Under the pieces are notes generated by a model. It worked only from the letters and a program-made list of their open reading frames with translations. It was not told the DNA's origin and searched no databases. From the NCBI GenBank assembly GCA_025363025.1, contig JANYEO010000084.1, positions 1 to 14,445 of the forward strand: 14,445 bases of DNA, in the 5' to 3' direction. This document shows, piece by piece, positions 1-6,922 of the stretch. Within the stretch, counting starts at the first letter, position 1; every line of letters starts with the position of its first letter. The translations under genes were made by a program, and so were the position numbers. This DNA comes from Opitutia bacterium. Lineage in GTDB: Bacteria; Verrucomicrobiota; Verrucomicrobiia; Opitutales; JANYEO01.

Positions 1-514
1 CCTGGCCCACCGCAGCTACTCCTTGCGCTAAAGGGAGAGAAGCCCACTCCTTCCAATCTGTATTGCAAAAAAGATCATTTAATAACCCATCATCAAACCC
101 AGCCCGCTTAAGTACATCTTCTAACCGACCCGTAAGCGGAAAAGCAGCGGCTTGTCCACCCGCAGAAGAGAAACGATCCGTATTAACGCTAGCAGACTCT
201 GCAGACACACCCGCTTCATAAGCAGACCGCATACTGGCAGCGGGCATGCCTCCTTTTACTGAAGGCAAAGCCCTGCCCTGCGACGCATTTTCATCAGGCA
301 TAACCGCAATAACTTCCAAACGGGGCGCTCTTAAAAACCGGGCCAGTCCTTCCCCCTCTACTTGCTTGACTGAAACAACCTGAGCCCCTGGGCCTAACTG
401 CTCCCGGATAACCCGTACGGCTTCATCCGCAGAACGTACAATTAACCGTACTTTTTTACCTGAAGCAGTGACGGCTGCTGTACTATTAAAGGATACTGAG
501 GATTCCATACGCAT
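1..514 (-). CDS. flhF: FlhF, N-terminal part (cut by window edge)
   Basis: Flagellar placement GTPase of the SRP family, partial: the frame runs open off the left edge, so only about 170 N-terminal residues are present and the GTPase (NG) domain lies outside. What is visible is the FlhF-type N-terminal segment: a VRLIVRSADEAVRVIREQLG stretch followed by GPGAQVVSVKQV and LARFLRAPRLEVIAVMP. This is the pattern of FlhF 'reads polar, opens with A-LR-I+--LGPDA-I-S-+-V' proteins. After it comes a less conserved linker rich in Ala, Ser and Gly. Two in-frame ATG codons, at 514 and 508, compete; neither has a Shine-Dalgarno motif, and I used the upstream one. The gene starts 18 bp after the flhA stop, which is the usual flhA-flhF order. 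FlhF normally acts at the membrane to recruit early basal-body parts at the cell pole. Identification rests on the N-terminal motif plus position. Confidence 0.85.
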   Translation of the reverse strand, partial: MRMESSVSFNSTAAVTASGKKVRLIVRSADEAVRVIREQLGPGAQVVSVKQVEGEGLARFLRAPRLEVIAVMPDENASQGRALPSVKGGMPAASMRSAYEAGVSAESASVNTDRFSSAGGQAAAFPLTGRLEDVLKRAGFDDGLLNDLFCNTDWKEWASLPLAQGVAAVGQ

Positions 515-532
515 CAACACATTTAGTGAAAA

Positions 533-2692
533 TTAATTATCATTTGAGCCAACTCCGACAGCCATAGATTGATCTACTAAAGCCTCTCGTGGCATCGTTA
601 TCATCCCAAAAGTCTCAATATGTAAAGCCTCGGGCAACTCTTGGTAGGAAAGGACAATCAACCGGGTAAAAGTAGGCTCAAAAAAACGTTTGAAGGCCAA
701 ACGAAGATCACTCGTTACCATCATAATAGGCGTCAGCCCCGCATCCACCATTTCTTCAATCGCCTGGTTAATATGCTGCAAAAGATGCTGGGCCAATGTT
801 GAGTCCATTAGCAAAGAAACGTCAAATTGTGTTTTTTTAATACGTGAGACTAATGTCTGCTCCAAGCGAGGCTCCAAAGTTAATGCTCGTATTTTTCCAG
901 GCTCCGTCTCGTACTGGCTGATAAAATAAACCCCTAAACGTTTCCTCACCGCCTCTGACAAATCATCCGGATTTTTTGAAAAAGGCGCCACATCTGCAAT
1001 CGTTTCTAAAATAACAGTGAGATTCTTAATACCTACCTTCTCCCGCAACAAATTTTGTAAAACCCGCTGAATAACCCCTACATTGACTAAATCAGGCACT
1101 AACTCGCCAACTAAAGTAGGGTTTTTCTCCTTCGTAATATCCAGCAACTTCTGAACATCCTCCCGCTCTAGTACACGGTGGGCTTCACTGCGAAGTGTTT
1201 CTGCTAAATGCGTAATAACGACAGAAGGGCCATCCACAATTGTATAACCCATCATCTCTGCTTCTCGCTTTTCTTCATCATCTACCCAAAAAGCAGGTAG
1301 GCCAAAAACAGGCTCCACCGTTGGCACACCTTTAAGCGAAGCTGCCTCGTGCCCCACCTGCATCGCCAGCCACCGATTCGGCATAATAACGCCTTTGGCA
1401 ACTTCTTTACCCCTAAGCAAAAAACTATACTGATGGGGTTCTAATTCCGGGTTATCACGCAAAGAAATCGGCGGGATGATCATCCCCATTTCACGCGCAA
1501 AATTCTTCCGCACTCCGGTAATGCGCTCCAAAATATCCCCACCTTGCTTAGGGTCTGCAAGCCCAACCAGCCCATAACCCACTTCGATCGCAAAAGTATC
1601 GACCCGAATGACTTTATCAAAATCAAGCGAAGGATTCAGCGCACTCCCCTCTGCCTCCCCTGGCTTGCCAGAGCCTTTCCCCGTTCGAGAAAGCATTACC
1701 GGCTGAGCTGCTTCTTCTGCCTGCTGCCGAGAAAGCGTATTAGAAATCCAAGCGCATAAAGCCCCCAAAGCTAAAAAGGGGAAAGCCGGCATCCCTGGCA
1801 AAAAAGCAAACATAGCCAACATCACCCCCACGATCATAATGGCCCGCGGGTAAAGTGATAATTGATCCCCAACAGCGCTTCCTAAATCTTTCTTCTCCCC
1901 CGTTCGAGTTACTAAGATACCGGCTGCAACCGATACAATTAAAGCCGGGACTTGTGCTACCAACCCATCTCCGATCGATAGCAACGTAAACTTCTCCATA
2001 GAGGACATCAAATCCAACCCTTTTTGCATAACGCCGATAGCAATCCCCCCAAAAATATTAATCAAGGTTACTAAAATACCGGCAATAGCATCCCCTCTTA
2101 CAAATTTACTCGCCCCGTCCATGGCCCCATAAAAATCGGCCTCTTTTTGGATTTTTAGCCGCCGCGCCTTTGCTGTTTCTTCATCAATAATGCCTGCATT
2201 TAGCTCCGCATCAATGGCCATCTGTTTACCTGGCATAGCATCCAGGGTAAACCGAGCCGCCACCTCCGCAATACGCCCGGCCCCCTTAGTGATAACGATA
2301 AAATTAATAATGACTAAAATTGAGAACACAACCGTCCCCACCACATAATTACCCCGCACCACAAACCGGCCGAAGGAATCAATAACATGTCCTGCAAACC
2401 CATCGAGCAAAATTAACCGAGTGGATGCCACATTTAAAGCTAATCGAAAAAGCGTAACCCCTAAAAGCACCGTTGGAAAAATTGAAAACTCCGATGGCTC
2501 CTTCACATAAACCACCATCAGCAGCATCAAAAGCGACATCCCAATACTCGTCGCTAGCAAAAAATCCATCAGCATCGGGCTGACGGGGAAAATAAGCAGG
2601 ATAACTGTCCCAAACAGGCCAAAAGCAACGAATAAATCCGTCTTGCCCGCAAGCGAGCCGAATCCAACAGTCTTTTTAGCCGGGGCAGCCAT
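533..2692 (-). CDS. flhA: FlhA, flagellar type III export gate protein
   Basis: Integral membrane export-gate component that forms the nonameric ring coupling proton flow to export and docks chaperone-substrate complexes. From the ATG at 2692 it is 719 aa, close to the family norm of about 700. The N-terminal half holds several hydrophobic membrane segments and the FHIPEP-family signature FRLALNVASTRLIL at about residues 82-95. It also has the conserved cytoplasmic loop with FTLDAMPGKQMAIDAEL (about 148-164) and EADFYGAMDGASKFVRGDA (about 184-202). A charged, Gly-rich linker (around residues 320-350) leads to the soluble C-terminal domain. The frame stays open upstream to a GTG at 2749, which would add 19 hydrophobic residues; I prefer the only early ATG, which gives MAAPAKK. 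No clear ribosome binding site precedes either start. It lies between flhB (about 112 bp upstream) and flhF (18 bp downstream). Confidence 0.96.
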   Translation of the reverse strand: MAAPAKKTVGFGSLAGKTDLFVAFGLFGTVILLIFPVSPMLMDFLLATSIGMSLLMLLMVVYVKEPSEFSIFPTVLLGVTLFRLALNVASTRLILLDGFAGHVIDSFGRFVVRGNYVVGTVVFSILVIINFIVITKGAGRIAEVAARFTLDAMPGKQMAIDAELNAGIIDEETAKARRLKIQKEADFYGAMDGASKFVRGDAIAGILVTLINIFGGIAIGVMQKGLDLMSSMEKFTLLSIGDGLVAQVPALIVSVAAGILVTRTGEKKDLGSAVGDQLSLYPRAIMIVGVMLAMFAFLPGMPAFPFLALGALCAWISNTLSRQQAEEAAQPVMLSRTGKGSGKPGEAEGSALNPSLDFDKVIRVDTFAIEVGYGLVGLADPKQGGDILERITGVRKNFAREMGMIIPPISLRDNPELEPHQYSFLLRGKEVAKGVIMPNRWLAMQVGHEAASLKGVPTVEPVFGLPAFWVDDEEKREAEMMGYTIVDGPSVVITHLAETLRSEAHRVLEREDVQKLLDITKEKNPTLVGELVPDLVNVGVIQRVLQNLLREKVGIKNLTVILETIADVAPFSKNPDDLSEAVRKRLGVYFISQYETEPGKIRALTLEPRLEQTLVSRIKKTQFDVSLLMDSTLAQHLLQHINQAIEEMVDAGLTPIMMVTSDLRLAFKRFFEPTFTRLIVLSYQELPEALHIETFGMITMPREALVDQSMAVGVGSNDN

Positions 2693-2804
2693 AAATAAGT
2701 AAAATGAGGTACAAAAAATGAGGGTACTGAAAACAATCGATCGATACACGCGTCCGATACACGTTCATCGTCAGACTAAAACCGTCTAGGCTAAAAGGAG
2801 CTGA
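2693..2804 (-). other. flhB-flhA intergenic gap with short direct duplications
   Basis: This 112-bp gap is one of the two longest in the operon that lack the palindromic repeat. On the minus strand GTGTATCG occurs twice, 5 bp apart (near 2741-2761). Further on, a GTACC(C)TCATTTT unit occurs twice in near tandem just before the flhA ATG (near 2698-2728). A weak hairpin, TAGAC/GTCTG around GGTTTTA, lies closer to flhB. I see no convincing promoter or terminator. Part of the gap is an open in-frame extension of flhA from a GTG at 2749. Confidence 0.4.
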
Positions 2805-3911
2805 TTAAAAATCTTCTTCCAAGCGACGCGCCTTTAAACGATGAAAGTAATAGCGGTGGGTACGGTATACGTAGGCAAGAATCTCAGCTACAATCTGGTA
2901 AAGCTCAAGCGGAATCGGTTGCCCGACCTTCCCTAGTTTAAAAAGAAGTCTAGCCACCGGCCGATTTTCTACACGTGGCACCCCGGCCTCATTGGCCAAA
3001 GCAATAATACGCCGGGCAAAGTTGTTTTCTCCTTTAGCGAGTATCATCGGGGCTTCATCCTTCCCCCGTTCATATTTGAGAGCAATGGCGTAGTGAGTTG
3101 GATTAGTCACAATCACATCAGCCAAGGGAACTTTACTGAGCATTTGCTTATTTAAAAGCCTACGGGCCATCTGCCGCCGGGCAGATTTTATTTGAGGGCT
3201 CATTTCCAACCGCTTGCGCTCATCCTTCACATCCTGAAGCGTCATCTTTAAATCCTGCATTAATTTTCGCTTTTGATAAAAATAGCTTAAAGTGGCCACA
3301 ATCCCCAAAACGGCAATTAAACGCCCCAGAAGTGCAATTGATGTATTAAAAACAAACTCTCCCAAATAAGTTACCGGCAAGCGAAAATGAAATATGGGGT
3401 CATCCATTACTGACATTATAAAACTGTACAAAACGAACCCAATAACGATAAATTTAAGTAAATCTATCCCGAAGCGAATCAACGAAGCCACACTACAAAG
3501 CCGCTTAAACCCGGCAATGGGGTCTAGCCTAGAAAACTTAATCTGCAAAACTTTAGGCGTTAATTGAAAATTCGTCTGCATCCCCCCCGCGGCAATTGCA
3601 GCAAAAAAGCAGGCTATTATAATAGGGGCAATTGCCCCTATCGCGATCGTCATCCCCTCTGCCAAGGCAGAAGAAGTACTGGCCTCATTAATCTCCCAAT
3701 TCGCTAAGTTTGAAAATATAGAAGTAGCCGCTTCCGCCAAGCCCATGGCCAAGGTTTTGCCAAAAGTTAAAAAAGCCCCATAAGCAGCCGTCAATACCGC
3801 CACTACACTAATTTCTGGCGCATTAGCAAACTGCCCCTCCTCAAAAGCATCCTCCATGCGACGCTCTGTAGGTTCTTCTGTCTTTGACTCTTGATCGTTT
3901 TCTTCAGCCAT
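2805..3911 (-). CDS. flhB: FlhB, export gate substrate-specificity switch protein
   Basis: Export-gate membrane protein that switches the secretion apparatus from rod/hook substrates to filament substrates once the hook is complete. The 368-residue product has a charged N-terminus ending in EEPTERRMEDAFEEGQ, the typical FlhB/YscU start. Four hydrophobic membrane regions follow (about 35-60, 85-110, 143-168 and 185-213). The conserved cytoplasmic linker contains MTLQDVKDERKRLEMSPQIK, and the NPTH autocleavage motif is intact at residues 270-273. After NPTH come the expected HYAIALKY and the family's C-terminal elements (GVPRVENRPVARLLF). The FliK encoded upstream in this operon is the expected partner that triggers the switch. 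The gene starts 9 bp after the fliR stop and has an ATG with an AT-rich leader and no Shine-Dalgarno motif. Confidence 0.97.
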   Translation of the reverse strand: MAEENDQESKTEEPTERRMEDAFEEGQFANAPEISVVAVLTAAYGAFLTFGKTLAMGLAEAATSIFSNLANWEINEASTSSALAEGMTIAIGAIAPIIIACFFAAIAAGGMQTNFQLTPKVLQIKFSRLDPIAGFKRLCSVASLIRFGIDLLKFIVIGFVLYSFIMSVMDDPIFHFRLPVTYLGEFVFNTSIALLGRLIAVLGIVATLSYFYQKRKLMQDLKMTLQDVKDERKRLEMSPQIKSARRQMARRLLNKQMLSKVPLADVIVTNPTHYAIALKYERGKDEAPMILAKGENNFARRIIALANEAGVPRVENRPVARLLFKLGKVGQPIPLELYQIVAEILAYVYRTHRYYFHRLKARRLEEDF

Positions 3912-3920
3912 AAATGCGAA

Positions 3921-4679
3921 TTAATGGGTAAATAAACTCAGCGCTTGTTCTGCTGCTCCGCGAGACTCTTCGCAAATCGTGTGTGCCAAAAGCCCCACCG
4001 TTGCCAAAAAAACCATCAACCCCGCAGCAATCCGTACAGAAAAACTGGTGATAAAAACATTCATCCGGGGAACCGCCTTCCCTAGAACGGCAAATACAAT
4101 ATTGACTAAAAAATTAATAGCTAAAATAGGAGCCGCCATTTGAACTCCTGTAGAAAAAAGACCTGCAGAAGCTTTCACCAATGCAAAAGGCTCAAAATGG
4201 GCTAAAAAACTTCCCCCAGCGGGCACAAACTGGAAACTCTGCACAAATGCGTTAAGCGTAGATAAAGGGGCCCCTGTCAAAAAAAAGAGTACAATCGTAA
4301 AATAAAAGAGCGACTGACTTACACTCGTTGAAGACGACTCGGTCGATGGGTTAAAACTCGCACTCATCGCAAATCCAATTTCACCCGCAATTAACTGCCC
4401 CGCCATTTCTATAGCATAAAAAAGAATACGCACCCCTAGAACTAGCAAAAAACCACACAAAATTTCCCCAATCGCTCCGATAACAAGTCCTAAAACATGA
4501 GGCTGAATCGGGGCCAGTGGTACAAAATCAGCCATTAAATAAGCAATCAAGGCTGATAAACCAATACGAAGCCTGATAGGAACTACCCGCCCCGCAAAGA
4601 CAGGAATGCCCATAACCAGGACACCTCCACGGATAAATACGAAAAAAAAGGCTAATAACTCATCAAGGGTAAAAATCAC
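3921..4679 (-). CDS. fliR: FliR, flagellar export gate protein
   Basis: Membrane component of the FliPQR export pore. The product is 252 aa, the normal size, and consists largely of hydrophobic helices. It begins MIFTLDELLAFFFVFIRGG, matching the usual FliR opening (helix followed by an R in the first segment). It also has VPIRLRIGLSALIAYL and the conserved GEIGFAMSASFNPS region around residues 95-115. The C-terminal part, PRMNVFITSFSVRIAAGL, matches the family's 'P+-N-F--+FP-+I--G' element. The start is a GTG (4677-4679) rather than ATG. No better in-frame start lies upstream, because the preceding sequence belongs to a palindromic repeat copy that ends about 5 bp before this codon. FliQ lies upstream across that repeat, and flhB follows after 9 bp. 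Confidence 0.95.
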   Translation of the reverse strand: MIFTLDELLAFFFVFIRGGVLVMGIPVFAGRVVPIRLRIGLSALIAYLMADFVPLAPIQPHVLGLVIGAIGEILCGFLLVLGVRILFYAIEMAGQLIAGEIGFAMSASFNPSTESSSTSVSQSLFYFTIVLFFLTGAPLSTLNAFVQSFQFVPAGGSFLAHFEPFALVKASAGLFSTGVQMAAPILAINFLVNIVFAVLGKAVPRMNVFITSFSVRIAAGLMVFLATVGLLAHTICEESRGAAEQALSLFTH

Positions 4680-4683
4680 AGGG

Positions 4684-4868
4684 ATAGTCAGTTTTTATCA
4701 ACAAAACACGGAAGATTTCAATTTTTAAACTTTTTAGATTATGAAGAGACCGCTTGCAGAATGCTTTGATTTTGAAGAATTTGTAGGACGGAGTGACGAG
4801 TGTACAGACAGTACAGGGGGAATGACAACCGAACAAAAATTCAAAAGAAATGCATTCTGCATCGGTCA
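4684..4868 (+). repeat. Palindromic MITE-like repeat, copy 1 (fliQ/fliR gap)
   Basis: This copy fills the fliQ-fliR gap. The core, 4746-4868, has inverted ends: GAGACCGCTTGCAGAATGC at 4746-4764 pairs with GCATTCTGCATCGGTC at 4852-4867. The pairing continues inward with ATTTTGAA (4769-4776) against TTCAAAA (4840-4846). The centre is a perfect small hairpin, TGTAC-AGACA-GTACA, at 4801-4815. The segment 4779-4806 is identical to copy 3 and differs by one base from copy 2. An extra arm, about 4684-4745, aligns with the outer arm of copy 2 but has lost its GAGACC end. The right end includes the fliQ stop codon (4866-4868). Orientation is as copy 3 and opposite to copy 2. Function is unknown; as part of the operon transcript it would form a long stem. 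Confidence 0.9.
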
Positions 4869-5135
4869 GGGCGCCATATCCGGGATCCGCTGTATAAACG
4901 TGGTGCAAAACTCCATAAGAGTGCGCACCATCCAGTGAGAGGTCACCAAAAGCACCGCCGCAACAGCGAGCAATTTTGGCACAAACGTCAGCGTTTGCTC
5001 CTGAATACTAGTTACCGATTGGATCAAACTCACGACAAGCCCCACTCCAATAGTCGTCAAAAGCGTAGGAGCCACCAGAAGCAGAGATGTCAAAATCAAC
5101 TGCCTAAAAAAATCAACTGCAAGCTCGATAGTCAT
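4866..5135 (-). CDS. fliQ: FliQ, flagellar export gate protein
   Basis: Small membrane component of the FliPQR export pore. From the ATG at 5135 the product is 89 aa, exactly the usual FliQ length. It has two transmembrane hairpin helices (about 12-40 and 52-76) joined by the family hallmark, SVTSIQEQTLTFVPKL. The frame stays open to 5225, but the upstream residues come from a palindromic repeat and do not resemble FliQ, so I reject longer starts (including an ATG at 5168). The leader TTTACCC before the ATG carries no Shine-Dalgarno motif. The gene is enclosed by two repeat copies in opposite orientation: copy 2 ends 19 bp before the start, and copy 1 overlaps the TGA stop. The reading frame is intact despite this. 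Confidence 0.95.
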   Translation of the reverse strand: MTIELAVDFFRQLILTSLLLVAPTLLTTIGVGLVVSLIQSVTSIQEQTLTFVPKLLAVAAVLLVTSHWMVRTLMEFCTTFIQRIPDMAP

Positions 5136-5154
5136 GGGTAAATGATGAAAATCT

Positions 5155-5351
5155 GAGACCAATTGCATAATGCATGCTTTATGAGTTTTTGGTCGGTTGT
5201 CGCTCCTCGAGTACTGTATGTACACTCGTCACTTCGTCCTACAAATTCCTCAAAATCAAAGCATTCTGCAAGCGGTCTCTTCATAATCTCGAAAGTTCAA
5301 AAATTGAAATTCTCTGTATTTTATTTAAAAAAGCTATTATGCAGCGGTCTC
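5155..5351 (-). repeat. Palindromic MITE-like repeat, copy 2 (fliP/fliQ gap)
   Basis: This is the most complete copy, 197 bp, filling the fliP-fliQ gap in inverted orientation relative to copies 1 and 3. Outer inverted ends are GAGACCAATTGCATAAT (5155-5171) and ATTATGCAGCGGTCTC (5336-5351). A second, internal GGTCTC at 5274-5279 marks the end of the 125-bp core (5155-5279), so the element looks like a core plus an extra arm of about 72 bp. The arm carries a small TTCAA-TTT-TTGAA hairpin. The conserved central block is 5219-5246. A 4-bp ATCT flanks both ends (5151-5154 and 5352-5355), a candidate target-site duplication. The right end lies 4 bp from the fliP stop codon. The two ends and the centre identify it as the same family as the copies at 4684-4868 and 6923-7090. 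Confidence 0.92.
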
Positions 5352-5355
5352 ATCT

Positions 5356-6123
5356 CTACAAACGGAAGCTTTCGACCAGGGATCGCACAACCAAAGTCCA
5401 GCCATCCACCAGTACAAATAATAAAAGCTTAAAGGGTAATGATAATACAACCGGGGGCATCATCATCATCCCCATCGCCATTAAAATAGAGGCAACTAAG
5501 AAATCGATAACGATAAAGGGAATAAAGATCAAAAACCCCATCTGAAAGGCTGTTCGTAGCTCACTTAAAATAAAAGACGGGATGACAACCCGAATCGGCA
5601 ATCCCTCAACTGTTGTACGCCCCATCCCAGCAAGTCCTAAAAAAAAGTCAATATCCGTGGGCCGCGTTTGCTTAAGCATAAAGCCCTTCATCTCCTCCCC
5701 GGCAATATTGAGAGCCTGAACCGAAGGCATCTTCTTCTCCATATAAGGCACGGCCGCATTGTCATAAATCCGCTCCCATATAGGCCCCATCAAAAAAACA
5801 GTTAAAAACAAAGATAACCCAATGATAATCTGATTAGAAGGCGCTTGCTGAACCCCAAGGGCACTTCGAACAAAGCCGAGCACAATCACAATTCGCGTAA
5901 AGCTCGTCATCAACATAACCATGGCCGGGGCCAAAGTCAGGCAGGTCATGACTAAGAGCAACTGTATCGCGACATTCAAATCCCCTGCTTCAGCCCCACC
6001 CAAATCGAGTTTAAACGTTACTGGAGCTGTATTTCCCCAGGCACAACTGCCCCAGGTAAAAAGTAAAAAATACCCGAGATAAGGCAAGAGCCTACGGATA
6101 AAAGACAAGGGGTAATTTGCCAT
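5356..6123 (-). CDS. fliP: FliP, flagellar export gate protein
   Basis: Core subunit of the membrane export pore. From the ATG at 6123 the product is 255 aa, the usual length. It has an N-terminal signal-type hydrophobic segment (about 11-30, ending GSCAWGN). The FliP family signature follows: LAPAMVMLMTSFTRIVIVL around residues 64-82, then FVRSALGVQQAPSNQIIIGL (about 84-103). Later come FLMGPIWERIYDNA, DIDFFLGLAG (family: 'F') and the C-terminal block EL+TAFQMGFLIFIPFIVIDFLVASILMAMGMMM. It ends in FVLVDGWTLVVRSLVESF, as FliP proteins do. An in-frame TTG at 6135 could add four residues, but the ATG is preferred. The gene lies 19 bp after the fliO stop. It is followed within a few bases by repeat copy 2, which separates it from fliQ. 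Confidence 0.97.
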   Translation of the reverse strand: MANYPLSFIRRLLPYLGYFLLFTWGSCAWGNTAPVTFKLDLGGAEAGDLNVAIQLLLVMTCLTLAPAMVMLMTSFTRIVIVLGFVRSALGVQQAPSNQIIIGLSLFLTVFLMGPIWERIYDNAAVPYMEKKMPSVQALNIAGEEMKGFMLKQTRPTDIDFFLGLAGMGRTTVEGLPIRVVIPSFILSELRTAFQMGFLIFIPFIVIDFLVASILMAMGMMMMPPVVLSLPFKLLLFVLVDGWTLVVRSLVESFRL

Positions 6124-6142
6124 ATAAAATACCAATAAATAA

Positions 6143-6634
6143 TTAAGACCTCGCCTTTTGCTTACGGGTTTTCCCTGATCGCATAAGGGATTCTTTCACG
6201 CCGTCTACTTGAAGCAAGCTTTCAAAATCAGGCGCCGGGCTTGTAGTATACTTTACCCCTGATGCATTCAATCCCCCGGTATCTAAAAAGCAAAGGTGCT
6301 GAATGATCCCCGGGCTCACTCCCAAAAGCATCTTTTCCCCTTCATATTCAACCACAAGCAGGCATTGCTTGGGGCCAATGACACGGTTTTCTCTAATTTT
6401 CAAATAAGACTCACCCGTACCACTCAAACGAAAACTCCCCTTCCGCCACAAAGCATAAGCGGTAAGCCCTGCCAAAAGAATTAAAACCCCATATACCCAA
6501 ATAACAGAAGAGACTGCAACCCCCGGAGGCACTGCAAGCGCAGGCTCAGCTATATCCGAAGTGGCAAACGCACTCAGCCCAAAAACACAGAAGCAGCTTA
6601 TTAAACTAATAAGGGAAGATAACCGAAAATACAT
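6143..6634 (-). CDS. fliO: FliO, export gate assembly protein
   Basis: FliO-like membrane protein that helps assemble the FliP pore. It is not part of the finished gate in well-studied species. The 163-residue product starts with a hydrophobic signal-like segment (about 5-24, ending LSAFATS). A short periplasmic stretch follows, then one transmembrane helix (about 42-63, VSSVIWVYGVLILLAGLTAY). The cytoplasmic region contains the weakly conserved FliO core: LKIRENRVIGPKQCLLVVEYEGEKMLLGVSPGIIQHL, resembling 'L-VLE+--LG---+L-LV+V-G+--LLGVT---I-LL'. The C-terminus is basic (KTRKQKARS). FliO is a divergent family, so the call leans on topology, this core and the fliN-fliO-fliP context. It starts 8 bp after fliN, with an ATG preceded by ATTAAGGCCTTAC, which offers at most a weak AAGG. 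Confidence 0.85.
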   Translation of the reverse strand: MYFRLSSLISLISCFCVFGLSAFATSDIAEPALAVPPGVAVSSVIWVYGVLILLAGLTAYALWRKGSFRLSGTGESYLKIRENRVIGPKQCLLVVEYEGEKMLLGVSPGIIQHLCFLDTGGLNASGVKYTTSPAPDFESLLQVDGVKESLMRSGKTRKQKARS

Positions 6635-6642
6635 GTAAGGCC

Positions 6643-6909
6643 TTAATCAGATTTTTCAGAATTGGTCAGTTCGGTAATCTTAATCCCAAAATGATCTTCG
6701 ACAACCACTACTTCACCAAATGCAGCTAAATTACCATTAACAAAGAGCTTTACCGGATCCTTCGCATATTGATCTAGCTGTAAGACCATACCGGTCGTTA
6801 ACTCTAACAACTCCCGCATGGGGATTTTGCTCGTGCCTAATTGAACAGCCAGCTCTACCTGGACATCCATAATCAGGCCTAAATTACGTGTTTCAATCGA
6901 AGTATCCAT
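6643..6909 (-). CDS. fliN: FliN, flagellar motor switch C-ring protein
   Basis: C-ring protein at the base of the rotor, needed for export-ATPase docking and switching. The 88-residue product is almost only a SpoA (FliMN C-terminal) domain. The typical order is visible: LGLIMDVQVELAVQLGTSKIP, LLELTTGMVLQLDQ, DPVKLFVNGNLAAFGEVVVVEDHFGIKITEL. There is no long N-terminal extension as in FliY, so this is the short FliN form. The start ATG at 6909 has the leader TTATTTATTACCC and no Shine-Dalgarno motif. It lies about 180 bp after the fliM stop, a gap almost wholly occupied by repeat copy 3, although fliM and fliN are normally adjacent. FliO follows after 8 bp. Confidence 0.95.
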   Translation of the reverse strand: MDTSIETRNLGLIMDVQVELAVQLGTSKIPMRELLELTTGMVLQLDQYAKDPVKLFVNGNLAAFGEVVVVEDHFGIKITELTNSEKSD

Positions 6910-6922
6910 GGGTAATAAATAA

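Noticed and set aside
4741..4868. Repeat copies as Rho-independent terminators
   Set aside because: The stems are long and interrupted and no run of U follows them in the transcript; essential gate genes lie downstream, so termination here is unlikely.
4663..4908. Open frame of about 80 codons on the minus strand across the fliQ/fliR gap
   Set aside because: It is a translation of repeat copy 1; a similar peptide arises from copy 2 on the other strand simply because the DNA repeats. It has no start signal and overlaps fliQ and fliR.
5136..5225. Longer N-terminus for FliQ
   Set aside because: The added residues are encoded by the repeat; from 5135 the protein has exactly the usual 89-residue FliQ form.
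5174..5545. Plus-strand open frame of 123 codons over copy 2 and the end of fliP
   Set aside because: It runs antisense to fliP and the repeat; similarity to the frame at 4663-4908 is due only to the shared repeat. No protein family features.
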